A DNA stretch of 64,000 nucleotides, taken from NCBI GenBank assembly GCA_963837515.1, contig CAWINT010000002.1, forward strand, positions 1,054,001 through 1,118,000, written 5' to 3'. The first letter of the stretch is position 1, and each line of letters opens with the position of its first letter. Made by a program: the position numbers and the translations under genes. Source of the stretch: RYN-230 sp963837515 (GTDB lineage Bacteria; Actinomycetota; Actinomycetes; Streptosporangiales; Streptosporangiaceae). The notes beneath the pieces were generated by a model, which searched no databases, was not told where the DNA came from, and worked only from the letters and a program-made list of their open reading frames with translations. Of this stretch, positions 29,431 to 38,861 are shown one piece after another.

Positions 29431-30798
29431 GTGCGATTTTCATTAAGAGAGAGGTTGGGCTCACCGGCGATCCGCATCGGTGCGGTCACTGCCGTGGCGA
29501 TGGCTGCGGCTGGATCGCTCGGCGCGACGGCGGCGAGCGCCACCCCGTCTTGGGGCGGCGGGGGCTGTCGCCCCTCGGTCAGCAAGCAGTACTTCGGCTC
29601 GACCGTCGAGCCGTACACCGGCAAGAACACCGCGGTGTTCCGGTACACGCTGACGAACTGCCGCGGCATGCAGGTCCGGATCCTGAGCTACGGCGCCATC
29701 ACCCAGTCGATCGTGGTTCCTGGCCGGAACGGGCGCAGGGCTGATGTGGTGCTGGGCTTCAAGACGCTCAAGGACTACGTGACGTACGCCAGCCCGCCGG
29801 TGATCGCGAACGGTGGCCCGTACTTCGGCGAGACCGTCGGCCGGTACGCCAACCGGATCGCCAACGGCAAGTTCCAGCTGAACGGGACGACCTACACGCT
29901 GCCGATCAACAACGGCGTGAACGCCCTGCACGGTGGGCTGGTCGGCTTCGGCAACCACATCTGGGCGTCCCACGCGGTCCACGGCCCGGGGACCGCAGGC
30001 GTCCAGCTCACACTGGTCAGCCCGAACGGTGACGCCGGTGGGGCAGTGAATTCTCCCGGCTGCCCGAACGGCTGCACTGGCTACCCGGCGCGGCTGACCG
30101 TGAAGGTCACCTACACGCTGAACAACAGGGGTCAGCTTGGCATCCACTACTGGGCGCACAACGACTCCAAGACGCTCAACACGGTGCTCAACCTGACGAA
30201 CCACAGCTATTTCAACCTGGCGGGCGAGGCGTCTCCCGCGGGGTCGGAGTACAGCCAGTTCGTGCAGATGAACTCCAGGAGCTACTCGCCGACCGACAGC
30301 ACGCAGATCCCGCTGCCGCTGGCCCACGGCGTCCCGGTTGCGGGCACGCCGTTCGACTTCCGCGCGCCGCACACCATCGGCTCGCGGATCGACAACGTGA
30401 GCGCGCCGGACAACGTCCCGGCCAAGTTCGCGTCGGCCACGGGGGGCAAGAGCCAGCTGCTCATCGCCCAGGGATATGACCACAACTGGATCCTGAACAA
30501 GCAGACCCGCGCCACCACCGGGCCGCTCGGCCTCAACCTGGCCGCGCGTGCCTGGGACCCGTTCAGTGGCCGCTCGCTGGCCGTCTGGACGGACCAGCCG
30601 GGCGTTCAGTTCTACAGTGGCAACTTCCTGAACGGAACCCTGGTGGGCATCAGCGGGCACACCTACCGGCAGGGTGCCGGGTACACCTTTGAGACCCAGC
30701 ACTTCCCGGACTCGCCCAACCAGCCGGAATTCCCGTCGACCACGCTCGTCCACGGGAAGACCTTCACCTCCACCACCGTTTTCGCCTTCGGTTCCTGA
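29431..30798 (+). CDS. galM: Secreted aldose 1-epimerase (galactose mutarotase)
   Basis: A 455-residue mutarotase that interconverts alpha and beta anomers of aldoses. A signal peptide covers about residues 1-38 (basic MRFSLRERLG, hydrophobic core, Ala-rich cleavage region ATAASA), so the enzyme is exported. Family motifs are LSYGAITQSIVVP, GPYFGETVGRYANRIANG with the substrate-binding Asn-Arg, NGVNALHGG with catalytic His, LTNHSYFNLAG with the second His, and YDHNWILN. The C-terminal Glu lies in GYTFETQHFPDSPNQPEFPS. Codon use is a little less GC-biased than its neighbours. GTG 29431 follows GGAGGGAG. Confidence 0.93.
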   Translation: MRFSLRERLGSPAIRIGAVTAVAMAAAGSLGATAASATPSWGGGGCRPSVSKQYFGSTVEPYTGKNTAVFRYTLTNCRGMQVRILSYGAITQSIVVPGRNGRRADVVLGFKTLKDYVTYASPPVIANGGPYFGETVGRYANRIANGKFQLNGTTYTLPINNGVNALHGGLVGFGNHIWASHAVHGPGTAGVQLTLVSPNGDAGGAVNSPGCPNGCTGYPARLTVKVTYTLNNRGQLGIHYWAHNDSKTLNTVLNLTNHSYFNLAGEASPAGSEYSQFVQMNSRSYSPTDSTQIPLPLAHGVPVAGTPFDFRAPHTIGSRIDNVSAPDNVPAKFASATGGKSQLLIAQGYDHNWILNKQTRATTGPLGLNLAARAWDPFSGRSLAVWTDQPGVQFYSGNFLNGTLVGISGHTYRQGAGYTFETQHFPDSPNQPEFPSTTLVHGKTFTSTTVFAFGS

Positions 30799-30950
30799 TA
30801 ACCGCTCCCACCGTCCGGGTGCTGCGTGCGCAGCACCCGGACCCGGGACGGTGCCTCCCGCGGCCCGGCGGCCCCTTCCTGGGGCCGCCGGGCCGTGGTC
30901 TGACCGGCCGCGCCCGGCCCGTCGCGCCCGGCTCGTGCCGGGGCCGCGCC

Positions 30951-31134
30951 CAGCTCGCCCGCTGGCCCGCGCCCAGCTCGCCCGCTGGCCCGCGCCCAGC
31001 TCGCCCGCTGGCCCGCGCCCAGCTCGCCCGCTGGCCCGCGCCCAGCTCGCCCGCTGGCCCGCGCCCAGCTCGCCCGCTGGCCCGCGCCCAGCTCGCCCGC
31101 TGGCCCACCCCCAGCTCGCCCGCTGGCCCGCCAC
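30951..31134. repeat. 23-bp minisatellite, eight units, upstream of polA
   Basis: Eight head-to-tail copies of a 23-bp unit (CAGCTCGCCCGCTGGCCCGC plus GCC) start at 30951, 30974, 30997, 31020, 31043, 31066, 31089 and 31112. Only the junction of the last two units differs (CCCACCCC in place of CCCGCGCC). The array ends 17 bp before the polA -10 box. There are no unique spacers, so it is a tandem repeat rather than a CRISPR. Confidence 0.95.
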
Positions 31135-31150
31135 TGTCCGCGCCGGCCAC

Positions 31151-31163
31151 TAGACTTCCTGCG
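31151..31163 (+). promoter_or_regulatory. Candidate leaderless promoter of polA (-10 TAGACT)
   Basis: TAGACT at 31151-31156 is followed by six bases and the polA GTG at 31163, the same layout as at hisD. No ribosome-binding site precedes the GTG. The -35 position falls at the very end of the 23-bp minisatellite. Confidence 0.55.
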
Positions 31164-33928
31164 TGGTGACGAAGCCGACCAGCGCATCCGTGTCCGGCCC
31201 AGGGCCAGCCCGGGACCGGCTCCTGCTGCTGGACGGGCACTCCCTGGCCTACCGGGCCTTCTTCGCGCTGCCCCCGGAGAACTTCTCCACCACCACCGGC
31301 CAGCCGACCAACGCGGTCTACGGCTTCACCGCGATGCTCATCAACGTGCTCCGCGACGAGCAGCCCACCCACGTCGCCGTGGCGTTCGACCGCGGCGAGC
31401 CGACCTTCCGGCACGAGCAGTACGTCGAGTACAAGGCGAACCGGCGGGAGACCCCGGCCGACTTCCGCAGCCAGCTCAGCCTGATCTTCGAGGTGCTGGA
31501 CGCGCTGGGCGTCGCCCGGCTGTCCGTGCCCGGCTACGAGGCCGACGACATCATCGCGACGCTGGCCACCCAGGCCGCGGATGCGGACATGGACGTCGTG
31601 ATCGTCACCGGGGACCGGGACGCCTTCCAGCTGATCAGCGAGAAGATCACGGTGCTCAAGACCGGCCGGGGGGTCAGCGAGACCGTCCGGTTCACCCCCG
31701 AGGTGCTGCTGGACACGTACGGGCTCACCCCGGCCCAGTACCCGGACTTCGCCGCGGTGCGCGGTGACCCCAGCGACAACCTGCCCAGCATCCCCGGCGT
31801 GGGGGAGAAGACCGCGGCCAAGTGGATCATCGAGTTCGGCTCGCTGACCGCGCTCGCGGACCGGGTGGACGAGGTCAAGGGCAAGGCGGGAGAACGGCTC
31901 CGCGAGCATCTCGGTGACGTGCTGCGCAACCGCCAGCTCACCGAGCTGGCCCGGGACGTGCCGCTCGAGGCCGGCCCGCCGGACCTGCGCCCCGTGCCCT
32001 GGGACCGGGAACAGATCCACCAGCTCTTTGACACGCTGCAGTTCCGCGTGCTCCGCGACCGGCTCTACACAACGCTGCCCAACGGCATCACCGGCGGAGC
32101 TGCCACCGCGGAAGCCGCGGCCGAGGCGGCCGATGGCTTCCAGGTCGACGTCGCCCAGCCCGGCCCGGGCGAACTGGGCGCGTGGCTGGCCGAGCATGCC
32201 GGCCCGGACGGCCGGTCCGGGCTGGCGGCCAGCGGCACGTGGGGCCGGGGCACCGGGCAGCTGGACGGCCTCGCGCTGGCCACCCCGGACGGGGCGGGCG
32301 CCTTCCTCGACCCCACCCAGCTGGCCGAGGAGGACGAGCAGGCGCTGGCGGCCTGGCTCGCGGACCCGGGCCGGCCCAAGGCGCTGCACGACGCCAAGGG
32401 GCCGATGCACGCCCTGGCCGCCCGGGGGCTGCGGCTGGCCGGCCTGACCACCGACACCGCGCTCGCCGCCTACCTGGCGCTGCCCGGCCAGCGCTCGTTC
32501 GACCTCGCCGACCTGTCGCTGCGCTACCTGCGCAAGGAACTCGGCGCGGCGGACGGGGAGGCGGCCGCCACCGGCCAGCTGGCGCTGGACCTGACCGGGG
32601 CGGACGACGGTGCGGCCGAAGCGGCGATCGCGCTGGTGGTGCGGGCCCGGGCCACCGCCGAGCTGGCCGACGCCCTGGACGCCGACCTGGACCGGCGCGG
32701 CGCCAGGGAGCTGCTCCGGGACGTGGAACTGCCGCTGGTCGGCGTGCTGGCCACGATGGAGCGGCACGGGATCGCCGCGGACAGCGACCACTTCGCCGGC
32801 ATGTCGGCCAGCCTCGGTGGCGAGGTGAAGGCGGCCGAGCAGGCCGCGTTCGCGGCCGTGGGGCACGAGTTCAACCTGGGCTCGCCCAAGCAGCTGCAGG
32901 AGGTGCTGTTCACCGAGCTGGGGCTGCCCAAGACCAAGCGGATCAAGACCGGCTACACGACCGACTCAGAAGCGCTGACCAGCCTGCTGGTGCAGACCGG
33001 CCACCCGGTGCTGGAGCACCTGCTGCGGTACCGGGACGTCGCCAAGCTGAAGAGCATCGTGGACTCGCTGGTCCCGATGGCCGGCGAGGACGGGCGGATC
33101 CACACCACCTACAACCAGATGATCGCGGCGACCGGCCGGCTGTCGTCCACCGACCCCAACCTGCAGAACATCCCGATCCGGACCGAGGAGGGCCGCCGGA
33201 TCCGGCAGGGCTTCGTGGTGGGTCCCGGGTATGAGACGTTGCTCACCGCGGACTACAGCCAGATCGAGCTGCGCATCATGGCGCACCTGTCCAACGACAC
33301 CGCGCTGGAGGAGGCGTTCAGCTCCGGCCGCGACTTCCACGCCGAGACGGCGTCGCGGGTCTTCGGGGTGCCGGCCGGCCAGGTCACCGGCGAGATGCGC
33401 AGCAAGATCAAGGCGATGAACTACGGGCTGGCCTACGGGCTGTCCGCCTACGGCCTGTCCCAGCAGCTGCGGATCACGACCGAGGAAGCGCGCGGCCTGA
33501 TGGAGGAGTACTTCCAGCAGTTCGGCGGCGTCCGCGACTACCTGCACTCGGTGGTGGACGTGGCCCGCCGGGAGGGCTACACCCAGACCATCCTGGGCCG
33601 CCGCCGTTACCTGCCCGACCTGACCTCTGACAACCGGCAGCGCCGCGAGATGGCCGAGCGGATGGCGCTGAACGCGCCGATCCAGGGCAGCGCGGCGGAC
33701 ATCATCAAGGTCGCCATGCTCGCGGTGGACGCGGCGCTCCGGGACCAGGAGCTGAACTCGCGGATGCTGCTCCAGGTGCACGACGAGCTGCTGTTCGAGG
33801 TCGCCCCAGGCGAGCTGGACACGCTGCGCGCCCTCGTCCCGCAGACGATGTGCGGCGCGTTCGAGCTGCAGGTGCCCCTGCAGGTGTCGCTGGGCACCGG
33901 GCACTCCTGGGCCCAGGCCGGCCACTGA
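31163..33928 (+). CDS. polA: DNA polymerase I
   Basis: The 921-residue repair and Okazaki-processing polymerase. The 5' nuclease domain (about residues 15-310) starts LLLLDGHSLAYRAFFALP and has AFDRGEPTFRHE, YEADDIIATLA and VRGDPSDNLPSIPGVGEKTA. The central region (320-500) is the 3'-5' exonuclease-like fold without its DxE metal motif, as in other actinobacterial enzymes, so proofreading is probably absent. The polymerase domain has TADYSQIELRIMAHLS (motif A), KAMNYGLAYGLSAYGL (motif B) and LLQVHDELLFEV (motif C). Start GTG 31163, with an adjacent GTG at 31166. Monocistronic, with its own candidate leaderless promoter. Confidence 0.97.
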   Translation: MVTKPTSASVSGPGPARDRLLLLDGHSLAYRAFFALPPENFSTTTGQPTNAVYGFTAMLINVLRDEQPTHVAVAFDRGEPTFRHEQYVEYKANRRETPADFRSQLSLIFEVLDALGVARLSVPGYEADDIIATLATQAADADMDVVIVTGDRDAFQLISEKITVLKTGRGVSETVRFTPEVLLDTYGLTPAQYPDFAAVRGDPSDNLPSIPGVGEKTAAKWIIEFGSLTALADRVDEVKGKAGERLREHLGDVLRNRQLTELARDVPLEAGPPDLRPVPWDREQIHQLFDTLQFRVLRDRLYTTLPNGITGGAATAEAAAEAADGFQVDVAQPGPGELGAWLAEHAGPDGRSGLAASGTWGRGTGQLDGLALATPDGAGAFLDPTQLAEEDEQALAAWLADPGRPKALHDAKGPMHALAARGLRLAGLTTDTALAAYLALPGQRSFDLADLSLRYLRKELGAADGEAAATGQLALDLTGADDGAAEAAIALVVRARATAELADALDADLDRRGARELLRDVELPLVGVLATMERHGIAADSDHFAGMSASLGGEVKAAEQAAFAAVGHEFNLGSPKQLQEVLFTELGLPKTKRIKTGYTTDSEALTSLLVQTGHPVLEHLLRYRDVAKLKSIVDSLVPMAGEDGRIHTTYNQMIAATGRLSSTDPNLQNIPIRTEEGRRIRQGFVVGPGYETLLTADYSQIELRIMAHLSNDTALEEAFSSGRDFHAETASRVFGVPAGQVTGEMRSKIKAMNYGLAYGLSAYGLSQQLRITTEEARGLMEEYFQQFGGVRDYLHSVVDVARREGYTQTILGRRRYLPDLTSDNRQRREMAERMALNAPIQGSAADIIKVAMLAVDAALRDQELNSRMLLQVHDELLFEVAPGELDTLRALVPQTMCGAFELQVPLQVSLGTGHSWAQAGH

Positions 33929-34040
33929 CGGGCCCGGCAGGCGCTCCCAGCGGGATCGCCAGCCGGGCGCGCCAGGCCCGCGATCGGCCCGAATCTCAGC
34001 CAAGACCGGGTAACGATCATGTGGCGATCAAGGGCTGCAA

Positions 34041-34069
34041 TTGACCATGTGGCCGAGCTCTCATATCCT
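34041..34069 (+). promoter_or_regulatory. Strong housekeeping-type promoter of rpsA
   Basis: TTGACC (34041-34046), a 17-bp spacer and TATCCT (34064-34069) form a near-consensus sigma-70-type promoter. It would give an untranslated leader of about 180 nt before the rpsA ATG at 34256. The whole gap 33929-34255 holds no protein-coding signal. Confidence 0.7.
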
Positions 34070-34255
34070 GAGCGCTGCGCCGTGTTCTGGTGCAGTCCCG
34101 CTATGGCTGGGCATGGCCGCGGCTGGCTGAGAGGCTGGCTGTGGCTCTCGCCGGGTCGGCCAGGCAAATCCAGTACACCTGATACCCGCGCTGACGGGGC
34201 ATCGGTACGGCGCGTCCAGACACTTCGAATCCTGTCCGCCGGAGCCAACCAACAC

Positions 34256-35744
34256 ATGACGAGCAGCACAGAGGCCAGCCCGACCCCCAAGGTGGCGGTC
34301 AACGACATCGGGTCGCAAGAGGCCTTCCTCGCCGCGATCGACGAGACCATCAAGTACTTCAACGACGGTGACATTGTCGAAGGCACCGTCGTCAAGGTTG
34401 AACCGAGACGAGGTCTTGCTCGACATCGGCTACAAGACGGAAGGGGTCATCCCCTCCCGCGAGCTGTCGATTAAGCATGATGTTGACCCGCACGATGTGG
34501 TCAAGGTCAGCGACCATATCGAGGCTCTGGTCCTCCAGAAGGAGGACAAGGAAGGCCGCCTGATCCTGTCCAAGAAGCGCGCTCAGTACGAGCGCGCCTG
34601 GGGCACGATCGAGAAGATCAAGGACGACGACGGGGTGGTCACCGGCACCGTCATCGAGGTGGTCAAGGGTGGCCTGATCCTCGACATCGGGCTGCGCGGC
34701 TTCCTGCCGGCCTCGCTGGTGGAGATGCGCCGGGTCCGCGACCTGCAGCCGTACGTCGGCCGGGAGATCGAAGCCAAGATCATCGAGCTGGACAAGAACC
34801 GCAACAACGTGGTGCTGTCCCGCCGGGCCTGGCTGGAGCAGACCCAGTCCGAGGTGCGCCAGAACTTCCTCAACACGCTGCAGCGCGGCCAGATCCGCAA
34901 GGGCGTGGTGTCGTCCATCGTCAACTTCGGCGCGTTCGTCAACCTGGGCGGCGTGGACGGCCTGGTGCACGTGTCCGAGCTGTCCTGGAAGCACATCGAC
35001 CACCCGGGTGAGGTCGTCGAGGTGGGCCAGGAGGTCACCGTCGAGGTGCTGGACGTCGACATGGACCGCGAGCGGGTGTCCCTCTCGCTGAAGTCGACCC
35101 AGGAAGACCCCTGGCAGCAGTTCGCGCGGACCCACCAGATCGGCCAGGTCGTGCCGGGCCGGGTCACCAAGCTGGTGCCGTTCGGCGCGTTCGTGCGGGT
35201 CGAGGAGGGCATCGAGGGCCTGGTGCACATCTCCGAGCTGGCCGACCGGCACGTGGAGATTCCCGAGCAGGTGGTGCAGGTCGGCGACGAGATCTTCGTC
35301 AAGATCATCGACATCGACCTGGACCGGCGGCGGATCAGCCTGTCGCTCAAGCAGGCCAACGAGGGCACGATCGGCGAGGCGGTCGGCGACGACTTCGACC
35401 CGACGCTGTACGGCATGCCCGCCACCTACGACGAGCAGGGCAACTACGTCTATCCCGAAGGTTTCGACGCGGAGACCGGGGAGTGGCTCGAAGGGTATGA
35501 CACCCAGCGCGAGGAGTGGGAGCGGCAGTACGCGCAGGCCCGGTCGCGGTTCGAGGCGCACCGCCGGCAGGTCGCCGAGGCCCGCAGCAAGGCTGACACC
35601 GGCGGCGAGGACGACGGCGTGGCCAGCAGCAGCACCGGCACGCACACCTCCGGCACCCCGGACCGGGGCACCAGCGGCGGCGCGCTCGCCTCGGACGAGG
35701 CCCTGGCGGCGCTGCGGGACAAGCTGTCCGGCGGGCAGAGCTGA
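34256..35744 (+). CDS. rpsA: 30S ribosomal protein S1, with a +1 frameshift near the start
   Basis: S1 binds mRNA on the 30S subunit through tandem S1 domains. The first 48 codons read MTSSTEASPTPKVAV to VEGTVVKV; at 34401-34402 an extra A (GAACC for GACC) shifts the frame, and the rest continues as RDEVLLDIGYKTEGVIPSRE in the next frame to the TGA at 35742-35744. Four S1 domains follow, with KKRAQYERAWGTIEKIK, GLRGFLPASLVEMR, SIVNFGAFVNLGGVDG and LVPFGAFVRVEEGIEG. Then comes an acidic, Gly/Ser/Thr-rich tail of about 100 residues. Corrected length is about 495 residues, normal for the phylum. As S1 is normally essential here, an indel in the sequence is likely. Confidence 0.93.
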
Positions 35745-35760
35745 CCGGTTCACATCCCTG

Positions 35761-35820
35761 ACCCATGATCGCCGTGCGGATTTCCGCGCTGCGGCGATCC
35801 AGGCACCGGCGATCATGGGT
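35761..35820. repeat. 14-bp perfect inverted repeat between rpsA and coaE
   Basis: ACCCATGATCGCCG (35761-35774) pairs perfectly with the arm at 35807-35820; a smaller GCGGA-TTT-CCGC hairpin sits inside. It starts 16 bp after the rpsA stop and ends 11 bp before the coaE ATG. It could end rpsA transcription or fold over the coaE start; there is no T-run. Confidence 0.75.
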
Positions 35821-35831
35821 TGGATGACGGC

Positions 35832-36434
35832 ATGCTCAAGGTAGGGCTGACCGGTGGTATCGGCTCGGGCAAGAGTGAGGTCGTGCGACGGCTCGCACGG
35901 TACGGCGCGCTGGTCATCGACGCCGATCAGCTGGCCCGTGAGGTGGTCGAGCCGGGAACCGAAGGGCTGGCCCAGGTGGTCGGCACGTTCGGCGTGGGCG
36001 TGCTGGCCGCCGACGGCACGCTGAACCGGCAGCGGCTCGGTGAGATCGTGTTCGCCGACGCCGAGTTGCGGGCCAAGCTGAATGCGATCATCCACCCCCT
36101 GGTCGGCGCCCGGCTCCGCCAGCTGGAGCAGGGCGCCGATGCCGGGGCCATCCTGGTCGAGGACATCCCGCTGCTGACCGAGGGCGGCCTGGCCGGCTTC
36201 TTCGACGTGGTGGTGGTGGTGGACGTCGGGCCGCGCACCCAGCTGGACCGGCTTGTCAAAGAGCGGCAGATGGGCCGGGAGCAGGCCGAGGCCCGGATCG
36301 CGGCGCAGGCCACCCGGGAGCAGCGGCTGGCCATCGCCGACATCGTGCTGGACAACTCCGGCTCACTGGCCGAGCTCGACCGCGAGGTCGGGGAGCTGTG
36401 GGCCGAGCTGTGCCGCCGCGCGGCCGCCAGCTGA
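35832..36434 (+). CDS. coaE: Dephospho-CoA kinase
   Basis: The 200-residue P-loop kinase phosphorylates dephospho-CoA in the last step of coenzyme A synthesis. Walker A is GLTGGIGSGKSEV at residues 5-17; the substrate Asp/Arg region is VIDADQLAREVVEPGT; LNAIIHPLVGARLR and VEDIPLLTEGGL follow, then the lid motif ERQMGREQAEARI. This is the plain single-domain form, without the C-terminal extension of mycobacterial CoaE. ATG 35832 starts MLKVGLTGG; no clear ribosome site is visible because the long hairpin ends 11 bp upstream. Confidence 0.95.
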   Translation: MLKVGLTGGIGSGKSEVVRRLARYGALVIDADQLAREVVEPGTEGLAQVVGTFGVGVLAADGTLNRQRLGEIVFADAELRAKLNAIIHPLVGARLRQLEQGADAGAILVEDIPLLTEGGLAGFFDVVVVVDVGPRTQLDRLVKERQMGREQAEARIAAQATREQRLAIADIVLDNSGSLAELDREVGELWAELCRRAAAS

Positions 36435-36561
36435 GCCGTCCTGCTTGTCGGACCCCGGAAATACAGTGGTGCCGTGGCGCGTTCAGCTACGAGCGCCGCC
36501 CCCGGGCGTGGCCGGTAACCGGCGGGACGGGGGTGGCGGCAGTGACCGGAGGGAGACAGCC

Positions 36562-38682
36562 GTGCGGCCGGTAACCGACGTGCAGCGGCGGGTGGCGCCA
36601 TTCGAGGTGATCACCGACATGACCCCGTCCGGGGACCAGCCCCGTGCGATCGCCGAGATGGAGCAGCGGATCCGGACCGGGGAGAAGGACACCGTACTGC
36701 TCGGCGCGACCGGCACCGGAAAGACGGCCACCGTCGCCTGGCTGGCCGAACGGCTGCAGCGGCCCACCCTGGTCATGCTGCCCAACAAGACGCTGGCCGC
36801 GCAGTTCGCCAACGAACTGCGCGAGATGCTGCCGCACAACGCGGTGGAGTACTTCGTCTCCTACTACGACTACTACCAGCCCGAGGCGTACGTCCCGCAG
36901 ACCGATACCTACATCGAGAAGGATTCCTCGATCAACGACGAGGTGGAGCGGCTGCGGCACTCGGCCACCAACTCGCTGCTGACCCGGCGCGACACCATCG
37001 TGGTCGCCTCGGTCTCGTGCATCTACGGCCTGGGCACCCCGCAGGAGTACGTGGACCGGATGCTGCGGCTGCGGACCGGCGACGAGATCGACCGGGACGC
37101 GCTGCTGCGCAAGCTGGTCGGCATGCAGTACGCCCGCAACGACCTGGCCTTCACCCGGGGCACGTTCCGGGTCCGTGGCGACACCATCGAGATCATCCCG
37201 GTGTACGAGGAACTGGCCGTGCGGATCGAGATGTTCGGCGACGAGGTCGAGCGGCTGATGACGCTGCACCCGCTCACCGGCGAAGTGATCAGCGAGGACC
37301 AGGAGCTGTACATCTTCCCGGCCTCGCACTACGTGGCCGGGCCGGAGCGGATGGAACGGGCCATCGCCGGCATCGAGGCCGAGCTGGCGGAGCGGCTCGG
37401 CGAGCTGGAGCGGGCGGGCAAGCTGCTGGAGGCGCAGCGGCTGCGGATGCGCACCACCTACGACGTCGAGATGCTGCGCCAGGTCGGCAGCTGCTCCGGC
37501 ATCGAGAACTACTCCCGGCACATCGACGGCCGGGCCGCGGGCACCCCGCCGAACACGCTGCTGGACTACTTTCCCGAAGACTTTCTGCTGGTCATCGACG
37601 AGTCGCACAACACCGTGCCGCAGATCGGCGCGATGTACGAGGGTGACGTGTCCCGCAAGCGGACCCTGGTGGACCACGGCTTCCGGCTGCCCAGCGCGAT
37701 CGACAACCGCCCGCTGACCTGGGACGAGTTCTGCGAGCGGATCGGGCAGACGGTCTACCTGTCCGCCACCCCGGGCCCGTACGAGCTGCAGCGGACCGCC
37801 GGCGAGGTGGTCGAGCAGGTGATCCGGCCGACCGGTCTGGTGGACCCGCAGATCGTGGTCAAGGCCACCAAGGGCCAGATCGACGACCTGGTGCACGAGA
37901 TCCGGCTGCGGGCCGAGCGCTCCGAGCGGGTCCTGGTCACCACGCTGACCAAGAAGATGGCCGAGGACCTCACCGACTACCTGCTCGAGCTCGGGATCCG
38001 GGCCCGGTACCTGCACAGCGAGGTGGACACGCTGCGCCGGGTGGAACTGCTGCGGGAGCTGCGGATCGGCGAATACGACGTGCTGGTCGGCATCAACCTG
38101 CTCCGTGAGGGCCTCGACCTGCCCGAAGTCTCGCTGGTGTCGATTCTGGACGCGGACAAGGAAGGGTTCCTGCGCTCCGGCACGTCGCTGATCCAGACCA
38201 TCGGCCGGGCCGCCCGGAACGTGTCCGGCCAGGTGCACATGTACGCCGATAAGGTGACCCCGTCGATGCAGCGGGCCATCGACGAGACGGAGCGGCGGCG
38301 GGCCAAGCAGGTCGCCTACAACACCGAGCACGGAATCGACCCCACCCCGCTGCGCAAGCGGATCGCCGACATCCTCGACCAGCTGGTCCGCGAGGACGCG
38401 GACACCGAGAAGCTGATCGGCGGCGCCGGCCGGCAGCAGAGCCGCGGCAAGACGCCGGTGCCCGGCCTGTCCTCCCGGGTCCGGGCCTCGGCCTCGGGCG
38501 CGGGCGAGCCCGAGGAAACCGCCGGGGCGGCGCGTGGTGACCTGATCGCGCTGATCAGCCAGCTCACCGACCAGATGCACGTAGCCGCTACCGAGCTGCA
38601 GTTCGAGGTGGCGGCCCGGCTCCGTGACGAGATCAAAGAGCTGAAGGCCGAGCTGCGCGGCATGCAGGCGGCCGGGGTCTGA
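36562..38682 (+). CDS. uvrB: Excinuclease ABC subunit B
   Basis: The 706-residue damage-verifying subunit of nucleotide excision repair, which receives DNA from UvrA and recruits UvrC. Helicase motif I is LLGATGTGKTATV (residues 47-59); the beta-hairpin that threads DNA is EYFVSYYDYYQPEAYVP. Later helicase motifs include LLVIDESHNTVPQ, VYLSATPGPYE, VGINLLREGLDLPE and IQTIGRAARNV. The C-terminal UVR domain for UvrC contact (LQFEVAARLRDEIKELK) is complete. GTG 36562 follows GGAGGGAGACAG. Length and motifs are normal. Confidence 0.97.
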   Translation: MRPVTDVQRRVAPFEVITDMTPSGDQPRAIAEMEQRIRTGEKDTVLLGATGTGKTATVAWLAERLQRPTLVMLPNKTLAAQFANELREMLPHNAVEYFVSYYDYYQPEAYVPQTDTYIEKDSSINDEVERLRHSATNSLLTRRDTIVVASVSCIYGLGTPQEYVDRMLRLRTGDEIDRDALLRKLVGMQYARNDLAFTRGTFRVRGDTIEIIPVYEELAVRIEMFGDEVERLMTLHPLTGEVISEDQELYIFPASHYVAGPERMERAIAGIEAELAERLGELERAGKLLEAQRLRMRTTYDVEMLRQVGSCSGIENYSRHIDGRAAGTPPNTLLDYFPEDFLLVIDESHNTVPQIGAMYEGDVSRKRTLVDHGFRLPSAIDNRPLTWDEFCERIGQTVYLSATPGPYELQRTAGEVVEQVIRPTGLVDPQIVVKATKGQIDDLVHEIRLRAERSERVLVTTLTKKMAEDLTDYLLELGIRARYLHSEVDTLRRVELLRELRIGEYDVLVGINLLREGLDLPEVSLVSILDADKEGFLRSGTSLIQTIGRAARNVSGQVHMYADKVTPSMQRAIDETERRRAKQVAYNTEHGIDPTPLRKRIADILDQLVREDADTEKLIGGAGRQQSRGKTPVPGLSSRVRASASGAGEPEETAGAARGDLIALISQLTDQMHVAATELQFEVAARLRDEIKELKAELRGMQAAGV

Positions 38683-38793
38683 CGGCACCGCTGGCCGGCG
38701 AGCTGGCGCTGCGTTGCCCCGCTCACGCGGCGCAACCAATTTTGCCCCGGCGGGAACCGAACGGCGCCGCGGTACGTCGAAGGGGTTGTAGTT

Positions 38794-38832
38794 CAGGGCA
38801 CTGAGCGGTCCAGGCCGCCGCTCAGTGCCCTG
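38794..38832. terminator. 15-bp perfect hairpin after uvrB, before the lipoprotein gene
   Basis: CAGGGCACTGAGCGG (38794-38808) pairs with the arm at 38818-38832 around a 9-nt loop. It lies 111 bp after the uvrB stop and 29 bp before the next ATG. GC-rich hairpins without T-runs often terminate transcripts in high-GC actinobacteria; it could instead be a leader structure or operator for the lipoprotein gene. Confidence 0.6.
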
Positions 38833-38861
38833 GACCACACCCCAGCGGTGGAACGGAGCCG

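Noticed and set aside
30951..31134. Arg/Ala/Gly repeat protein encoded across the minisatellite
   Set aside because: The period is 23 bp, so repeats shift frame each unit; the open frames arise only from GC content.
34256..34420. Programmed ribosomal frameshift in rpsA
   Set aside because: There is no slippery heptamer or downstream pseudoknot, and rpsA is not known to use one; four other genes show the same kind of one-base change.
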